Below, piece by piece: positions 5,495 to 9,819 of a stretch of DNA of 9,819 bases; within the stretch, counting starts at the first letter, position 1; every line of letters starts with the position of its first letter. The notes beneath the pieces are model-generated. The model was not told the origin of the DNA. It saw only the letters and a program-made list of their open reading frames with translations, and searched no databases. The translations under genes were made by a program, and so were the position numbers. Source of the stretch: QHWK01 sp035315685. Its GTDB lineage: Bacteria; Acidobacteriota; Vicinamibacteria; Vicinamibacterales; CAVVIG01. The stretch spans positions 1 to 9,819 of the forward strand of contig DATFXR010000441.1 in the NCBI GenBank assembly GCA_035315685.1, written 5' to 3'.

Positions 5495-8406
5495 CAATGG
5501 ACGGTCTTTGAGGACGCTGATTTCCGAACGAGACGCGGCTTCACCGCAACCGTCTTGCCGGCGCTCGCTTTTCCAGCCGGCGCCTTCCCCATCCCCTTCG
5601 CGGCGGCCGCTTTCGACGCAGCGACCTTGGCCGCGGCGGCCTTCGATGCCGGCACCTTCGCGACCGACACCTTCGACGCGGGTGGCTTCGGCGCGTGCAC
5701 CTTTGAAGCGGGCGCCTTCGCGAGGTGCGGCTTCGCGATGACGGCGACCGGCTCCACTGCGATTCCTCGCGCCGCGCGGCGCCTGGCCGACCGGGTACCG
5801 CGACGCTCGCGCGACGGCGCTCCGCGGCGCGCGTCGATCAGCGCCCGCGCTTCGTCGAGCGACAGCGTGGCGGGATCGCTTCCCTTCGGAATCGACGCGT
5901 TGGTCTCACCGTCGGAGACATAGGGACCGTAGCGTCCCTCCAGCACCTGGATCGGCGCGGCGCCGTCGCCAGCTTCGATCTGTCGGATGACCCGTTTGGT
6001 CATCTGCCGCCGGCCGCTGCGTTTCGGCTCCGCGAACAGGGCAAGCGCCCGCGCGAGATCGATCGTGAACAGATCGTCGTCCGCGCCGAGCGAACGGTAG
6101 TCGTCGCCGTGCTTCACGTAGGGGCCGAAACGGCCCAGACCGGCGACGATTGAGTGACCAGAGTCCGGGTGCACGCCGAGATCGCGCGGCAGCTCGAGGA
6201 GCTTCAGCGCTTCTTCGAGCGTCACCGTCGACTCGGTCTGTCCACCGGTGAGCGACGAGCGCTTCGGTTTTTCCTTCGATCCTTTCTCCGGCGTCTCGCC
6301 GAGCTGCACGTAGGCACCGAAGCGTCCGTGAATGGCGTAGACGTTCCGCCCCGTCTTCGGATCGACGCCGAGCACCCGGGGCCCCTCGGCCTTCGCGCGG
6401 ATCAGCGTCGTCGCTTTCTCGACCGTGAGGTCCGCCGGGGCGACGTTCGGCGGCAGCGATGCGGTCCTGCCGGGCCCGCCTTCGCCCTGCTGCAGAAACG
6501 GACCGTAGCGGCCGATGCGCACGCGAATCGTCTCGCCGGACTCGGCGTCGACACCGACATCGATCAGCGGATAGTCGGCACGCTCCTCTGCCTGCTTGAC
6601 TGCATCCTCGAGGCCGCGATGATGCTTGTCGCCGCGATAGAACTGCTTGATGAAGTCGAGCCACTCGCGCTCGCCGCGCGAGATCTGATCGAGATCCTCT
6701 TCCATCTCCGCGGTGAACTCGAGGTCGATCAGATCGCCGAAGTGGCCGCGCAGCAGGCGCGTCACGGCAAACGCCGTGAAGCTTGGAACGAGCGCCTTGC
6801 CCTGGCGGAAGATATAGCCGCGGCGCTCGATCGTGCCGATCGTCGCCGCATACGTCGACGGGCGGCCGATCCCCTGCCGCTCGAGCTCCTTGATGAGCGA
6901 TGCCTCGGTGTAGCGCGCCGGCGGCAGCGTGTCGTGACGCTTCGGCTCCAGCGCAAGCACCTGCACGCGAGCGGCGGCGCCCGAGGAGGCGCGCTCGACC
7001 TGCTCGCCCACGGTGAGCTTCGGCAGCAGCGTCTCCTGCTCTTCGAGCTCGGCCAGCGGATCGTCGCTGCCCTCGACATAGGCGCGCCGGAAGCCGGCGA
7101 ATTCAATCGCCTTGCCGGACGCCGTGAAGACGGCATCTTCGCCGTTCGTGCCGCGGCCGGTGATCTCGACGGTCGTCCGAAGCACGCGCGCGTCGACCAT
7201 CTGCGACGCCATCGTCCGCTTCCAGATCAGCTCGTAGACGCGTGCATCGTCGCGATCGAGACCGATGGTGGACGGCGTGGCGACGAAGTGCGACGGCCGG
7301 ATCGCCTCGTGCGCCTCCTGCGCGTTCTTGACCTTGGTCGCATAGCGGCGCGGACCGTCGTAGTACTCGTCACCGAACATGCTGCGAATCGCCGCGGCCG
7401 AATCGGCGAGCGCTTTGTCGCTGAGCGTGGTCGAATCCGTGCGGTGATACGAGATGTGGCCGTCCTGGAACAGGCGCTGCGCCGCCTGCATCGTGCGCTC
7501 GGTTGAGAATCCGAGCTTGCGGCTCGCCTCCTGTGTGAGCGTCGAGGTCGTGAACGGCGGCGCCGGCCGCTCGACGCCCGGCTTCTCGTCGACGGCGGTG
7601 ACGCTCCATGGCAGGTTCGCCCAGAGGGCGTCGACGAGCGACGTGCCGTCGGCCTCGCTGAGCACGCGGGCACCGCGCCCGGTGAGCGTGCCCTTCTGAT
7701 CGAAGTCCTTGCCGCTCGCCACGCGATCGGCGCCGAGCCGCGCCAGCGTTGCCGTGAATTCACGGCCGTCGCCCGAAAGCCGCGCTGCCAGATCCCAGTA
7801 CGTCGCGGCGCGGAAGGCGAGGCGCTCTTCTTCGCGATCGACAATCAAGCGGACGGCGACGCTCTGCACGCGGCCTGCGCTCAGACCGGTCTGAACCTTC
7901 TTCCACAACACTGGCGAGATCGTGTAGCCGTACAGGCGATCGAGAATGCGCCGGCTCTCCTGCGCGCGGACCAGGTTCTCGTCGACGTCCTGAGCCTCTT
8001 TCACCGCCTGCGTGATCGCTTCTTCCGTGATCTCGTGAAACACGATCCGCTTCACCGGGACTTTCGGCTTCAGGATCTCCTTCAGATGCCAGCTGATTGA
8101 TTCGCCCTCGCGATCGGGGTCGGTCGCGAGGTACACCTGCGTTGCGCCCTTCAGTGCGGTCTTCAGCGCCTGCACGTACTTCCGCTTGTCGCTCGGCACG
8201 ACGTAGTACGGTGTAAAGTCGCCGTCGGTGTCGACGCCCAGGCGGCCCCACTTCTTCTTGCGAATCTCGTCAGGGATCTCGTCAGCCGACTCCGGCAGAT
8301 CGCGGACGTGGCCGTAGCTGGCCCGCACTTCGTAGCCGTCTTTCAAGATGCGCTCGATCGTCCGCGCCTTTGCCGGCGACTCGACGATCACCAGTGTCTT
8401 CGCCAT
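5494..8406 (-). CDS. topA: DNA topoisomerase I (type IA), cysteine-free, with Lys/Ala-rich C-terminal tail
   Basis: The enzyme relaxes negative supercoils through a 5'-phosphotyrosine intermediate. The ATG at 8406 gives 970 residues beginning MAKTLVIVESPAKA; it puts the Toprim glutamate at residue 9 as in E. coli, and AGGGTG lies eight bases upstream. An ATG at 8412 is possible but too close to that site. The Toprim domain (about 1-115) has YLATDPDREGE with Asp96, Asp98 and Glu100. The core has TGLSAGRVQSVAVRLI (173-188), PFTTSTLTQEA, the active site GHISYHRTDSTTL (Tyr320, Arg322), AHEAIRP and GIGRPSTYA. Four C-terminal repeats follow with IGRYGPFL, HGRFGAYV, LGRFGPYV and EGRYGPYV cores (about 614-840). 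No cysteine was found in the whole protein, so the zinc fingers of the E. coli type are absent. Residues about 889-970 are a basic Lys/Ala tail. The gene lies 12 bp after dprA and overlaps trmFO. Confidence 0.95.
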   Translation of the reverse strand: MAKTLVIVESPAKARTIERILKDGYEVRASYGHVRDLPESADEIPDEIRKKKWGRLGVDTDGDFTPYYVVPSDKRKYVQALKTALKGATQVYLATDPDREGESISWHLKEILKPKVPVKRIVFHEITEEAITQAVKEAQDVDENLVRAQESRRILDRLYGYTISPVLWKKVQTGLSAGRVQSVAVRLIVDREEERLAFRAATYWDLAARLSGDGREFTATLARLGADRVASGKDFDQKGTLTGRGARVLSEADGTSLVDALWANLPWSVTAVDEKPGVERPAPPFTTSTLTQEASRKLGFSTERTMQAAQRLFQDGHISYHRTDSTTLSDKALADSAAAIRSMFGDEYYDGPRRYATKVKNAQEAHEAIRPSHFVATPSTIGLDRDDARVYELIWKRTMASQMVDARVLRTTVEITGRGTNGEDAVFTASGKAIEFAGFRRAYVEGSDDPLAELEEQETLLPKLTVGEQVERASSGAAARVQVLALEPKRHDTLPPARYTEASLIKELERQGIGRPSTYAATIGTIERRGYIFRQGKALVPSFTAFAVTRLLRGHFGDLIDLEFTAEMEEDLDQISRGEREWLDFIKQFYRGDKHHRGLEDAVKQAEERADYPLIDVGVDAESGETIRVRIGRYGPFLQQGEGGPGRTASLPPNVAPADLTVEKATTLIRAKAEGPRVLGVDPKTGRNVYAIHGRFGAYVQLGETPEKGSKEKPKRSSLTGGQTESTVTLEEALKLLELPRDLGVHPDSGHSIVAGLGRFGPYVKHGDDYRSLGADDDLFTIDLARALALFAEPKRSGRRQMTKRVIRQIEAGDGAAPIQVLEGRYGPYVSDGETNASIPKGSDPATLSLDEARALIDARRGAPSRERRGTRSARRRAARGIAVEPVAVIAKPHLAKAPASKVHAPKPPASKVSVAKVPASKAAAAKVAASKAAAAKGMGKAPAGKASAGKTVAVKPRLVRKSASSKTVH
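5593..5712. repeat. Four tandem 30-bp repeats coding a decapeptide in the TopA tail
   Basis: On the coding strand four in-register 30-bp units code for PASKVHAPKP, PASKVSVAKV, PASKAAAAKV and AASKAAAAKG. They have diverged at the DNA level but the Ser-Lys and the second Lys stay fixed. They form the centre of the basic tail of TopA. Confidence 0.75.
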
Positions 8407-8418
8407 TCCCATGTCACC

Positions 8419-9477
8419 CTAACACGGTTTGTCAACGCGGACGAAGCGGCCGCCGCCAACGCGCGCGACCGTACCCTGGAGTTCGAGCTCGAACAGCCGC
8501 GGTAGCAGCGCGGTGGTTCCGAGCCCCGATCGCTCGGCGATCGCATCGAGATCGCACGGTTCGCCCGGGATCAGGCACGCGAGCACCGGGTCCGCTGGTG
8601 CGCCACACGTGCGCATGCCGGCAGCCCTCTGCTCGCAGAGGCCAAGCTCCTCCAGAATATCGTCCGCGGACTCCACAATCTTTGCACCGTCGCGCAGCAG
8701 GGCGTGCGCGCCACGATTCCGTCCGGTGAGCACGTTCCCGGGCACGGCGAGGACATCGCGTCCCTGCTCAAGCGCGCAGCGCGCGGTGATCAGCGAGCCG
8801 CTCTTCTCGCTCGCCTCGACGACGACGATCGCGCGTGAGAGCCCACTGATGATCCGGTTGCGCAGCGGGAAGAAGAAGGGATTCGGCGGCGTCCCCGGCA
8901 CCAGCTCGCTGATCACCGCGCCGCGCTCGTCGATCTGCGCGGCGAGCGCCGCGTGCTCACGCGGATAGATCACGTCGACGCCGGAGCCGAGCACCGCGAC
9001 GGTGATCCCGCCCGCGGCGAGCGCGCCGCGATGCGCAGCCGAGTCGACGCCGCGCGCGAGGCCGCTGGCGATCACGACACCGCGCACCGCGAGATCGCCG
9101 GCAAGTTGCGTCGCGACCGACAGCGCATACGGCGACGCGGCGCGCGATCCGACGATGGCGACCGCGATCGCGTCCAGCGCCTCGACGCAGCCGCGCGTCC
9201 AGATCACCGCCGGCGGATCAATGATCGTCGTCAGCGCGGCGGGGTACGCAGGAGCGCCCCACGCCAGGCAGACGATGCCGTGGGTCAGCGCGCGCGACAA
9301 TGCGGCGGCCGCATCGGCGCGCAGCGTCGCCAGGCGAGCGGCGTCGTTGGGCCAGCGCACGGCGGCCAGACGCGTGAGCGTCGATGAGGGCGAGTCGCCC
9401 CGTCGGAGCGCGTCCGCGGCATCGCGCCACATCCGGGGCGGAAGGAGCGAGAGCGCGACGAGATCGGCGTCGGTCAT
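8419..9477 (-). CDS. dprA: DNA-processing protein DprA (Smf)
   Basis: DprA binds incoming single-stranded DNA during natural transformation and loads RecA. The chosen ATG (9477) gives 352 residues starting MTDADLVALSLLPPR, with GAGGTG four bases upstream (9482-9487). A small helical N-terminal part (1-60) precedes the extended Rossmann domain: AIVGSRAASPYA (107-118), IASGLARGVDSAAHRGAL (136-153), AVLGSGVDVIYP (161-172), SELVPGTPPNPFFFPLRNRIISGLS (key residues FPLRNRIISGLS at 203-214), VVEASEKSGSLITA (219-232), AVPGN (244-248) and LLRDGAKIV. Residues about 295-348 (CLIPGEPCDLDAIAERSGL to GGRFVRV) look like the winged-helix domain. A GTG at 9543 in the same frame would add 22 unconserved residues; it has GGAGGT twelve bases upstream, so it cannot be excluded. 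The TAG stop is 6-12 bp from topA. Presence of dprA is consistent with competence but does not prove it, since it is widespread. Confidence 0.95.
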   Translation of the reverse strand: MTDADLVALSLLPPRMWRDAADALRRGDSPSSTLTRLAAVRWPNDAARLATLRADAAAALSRALTHGIVCLAWGAPAYPAALTTIIDPPAVIWTRGCVEALDAIAVAIVGSRAASPYALSVATQLAGDLAVRGVVIASGLARGVDSAAHRGALAAGGITVAVLGSGVDVIYPREHAALAAQIDERGAVISELVPGTPPNPFFFPLRNRIISGLSRAIVVVEASEKSGSLITARCALEQGRDVLAVPGNVLTGRNRGAHALLRDGAKIVESADDILEELGLCEQRAAGMRTCGAPADPVLACLIPGEPCDLDAIAERSGLGTTALLPRLFELELQGTVARVGGGRFVRVDKPC

Positions 9478-9481
9478 GGCG

Positions 9482-9487
9482 CACCTC
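9482..9487 (-). promoter_or_regulatory. Shine-Dalgarno site favouring the 9477 start of dprA
   Basis: Plus-strand cacctc is GAGGTG on the minus strand, four bases before the ATG at 9477-9475. A competing GGAGGT (9556-9561) stands twelve bases before the alternative GTG at 9543. Confidence 0.55.
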
Positions 9488-9569
9488 AGGTCGGCGGCGC
9501 GCCTCGTACGTACAAAGGAGGCCTGAGCCACCACACCGTTCACGTGCGGCGCCCGACCTCCGGCCGGGC

Positions 9570-9599
9570 ATTATAGGACAGCGCTCCGGCATTTCGTAA
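9570..9599 (-). promoter_or_regulatory. Candidate promoter of the dprA-topA-trmFO-xerC operon
   Basis: The minus strand carries a perfect TATAAT at 9570-9575. Eighteen bases upstream lies TTACGA (9594-9599), only three of six matches to TTGACA. Transcription would start near 9563, giving an 86-base leader to the ATG at 9477, or about 20 bases to the alternative GTG at 9543. It is the best -10 box in the intergenic region and points into the operon. Confidence 0.5.
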
Positions 9600-9625
9600 T
9601 CAACGACGCCTGAGATCGTGCAAAT

Positions 9626-9646
9626 TCGGCCGGATTTTTCCGCCGA
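9626..9646. promoter_or_regulatory. Small hairpin between the divergent promoters
   Basis: TCGGCCGGA (9626-9634) can pair with TCCGCCGA (9639-9646) over eight base pairs with one bulged C and a TTTT loop. It lies between the two divergent promoter candidates. No U-tract follows, so a terminator is unlikely; a protein-binding site or a chance palindrome in G+C-rich DNA are both possible. Confidence 0.25.
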
Positions 9647-9661
9647 GCCATGGCATATCGC

Positions 9662-9693
9662 TTGCTCGGTCCAGCCGAAAGGTACGGTATAGT
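9662..9693 (+). promoter_or_regulatory. Weak candidate promoter for the secreted-protein gene
   Basis: TATAGT (9688-9693, five of six matches) could be a -10 box. The only TTG-like upstream hexamer is TTGCTC at 9662-9667, with a long 20-base spacer. The leader to the ATG at 9710 would be about 10 bases, which is very short. Support is therefore modest. Confidence 0.3.
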
Positions 9694-9709
9694 GACGGTG
9701 GAAATCCCT

Positions 9710-9819
9710 ATGAACATTCGCGCGTTCGCGATCGTCGCGTCCGCCGCGGTGCTGGCCGCCGTGCCGGCGTCCGCCGATGCGAAGAAAGACGCGAAGGCCC
9801 AGGTCGAATTCGGGATCAA
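9710..9819 (+). CDS. Predicted secreted protein (partial, N-terminal 36 residues)
   Basis: An ATG at 9710 opens a frame that stays open to the window end. The first 22 residues, MNIRAFAIVASAAVLAAVPASA, are a textbook Sec signal peptide: one Arg, a hydrophobic Ala/Val core and an ASA site before DAKK. The mature part begins DAKKDAKAQVEFGI. GGTGGA at 9697-9702 is a plausible ribosome binding site; in-frame GTG codons at 9692 and 9698 are less likely starts. The AQVEFGI opening recalls periplasmic tetratricopeptide-repeat proteins of Acidobacteriota-like genomes in which a first helical repeat follows, but too little is present to call it. It is transcribed divergently from dprA, so it is outside that operon. 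Confidence 0.7.
   Translation, partial: MNIRAFAIVASAAVLAAVPASADAKKDAKAQVEFGI

Noticed and set aside
5495..5497. TTG start for trmFO one codon upstream of the ATG
   Set aside because: The ATG at 5494 overlaps the topA stop as TGATG, a common coupling arrangement, and begins the FAD motif at the usual distance.
5593..5712. The 30-bp periodic repeat as a CRISPR array
   Set aside because: The units are adjacent without unique spacers, they are in frame within topA, and they code a Lys/Ala decapeptide.
6154..7506. A 450-codon plus-strand frame opposite topA (and similar long frames at 2971-4179 and 4682-5923)
   Set aside because: They cross the boundaries of, or lie opposite, highly conserved genes and show no domain, signal or plausible start context; they are shadows of topA, xerC and trmFO.
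9478..9543. A 22-residue N-terminal extension of DprA from a GTG at 9543
   Set aside because: Not excluded, but the added residues do not look like DprA, and the ATG at 9477 has its own ribosome binding site at a fitting distance.
9571..9819. A minus-strand open frame running off the right edge
   Set aside because: It is antisense to the signal-peptide gene; the plus-strand reading gives a far better signal peptide and ribosome binding site.

Overview
The window is G+C-rich bacterial chromosome, almost fully coded on the minus strand. Gene content and style (a dprA-topA-trmFO-xerC block, small GGTTC-type and VRLKP-type repeats, a GYD-domain protein, a predicted secreted protein) suggest an uncultured or environmental Acidobacteriota-like organism, perhaps of the Vicinamibacteria. 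That assignment is an inference from recalled patterns, not a computed result.

Layout, in direction of transcription (right to left): a probable operon starts near 9570 and runs dprA (DNA-uptake/recombination mediator), topA (type IA topoisomerase), trmFO (folate-dependent tRNA U54 methyltransferase), a xerC-type tyrosine recombinase, a two-domain GT4-like glycosyltransferase, and a small protein with two DnaJ-like zinc-binding motifs. The junctions are very tight: 6-12 bp, TGATG overlap, 16 bp, TTGA overlap and ATGA overlap. This implies co-transcription and translational coupling over about 9 kb. The small gene is followed at once by a GGTTC-repeat hairpin (255-343). Next comes a separately promoted GYD-domain gene that runs off the left edge. 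At the right edge, divergent from dprA, begins a plus-strand gene with a clear signal peptide, cut by the window end.

The first four genes keep the order known from Firmicutes (dprA/smf-topA-trmFO/gid-xerC/codV). The hslV-hslU pair that usually follows is missing, and a tandem glycosyltransferase plus a zinc-motif protein sit in its place. These first four genes serve DNA processing, supercoiling, tRNA modification and chromosome dimer resolution. The glycosyltransferase and the zinc-motif protein are accessory passengers of unknown pathway.

No CRISPR array, transposase, prophage, defence cassette or RNA gene was recognised. The most interesting signals are repeats inside core genes: a palindromic element read in-frame through trmFO, a 9-bp tandem repeat expanding a loop of XerC, and a 30-bp repeat building a lysine-rich tail on a cysteine-free TopA.
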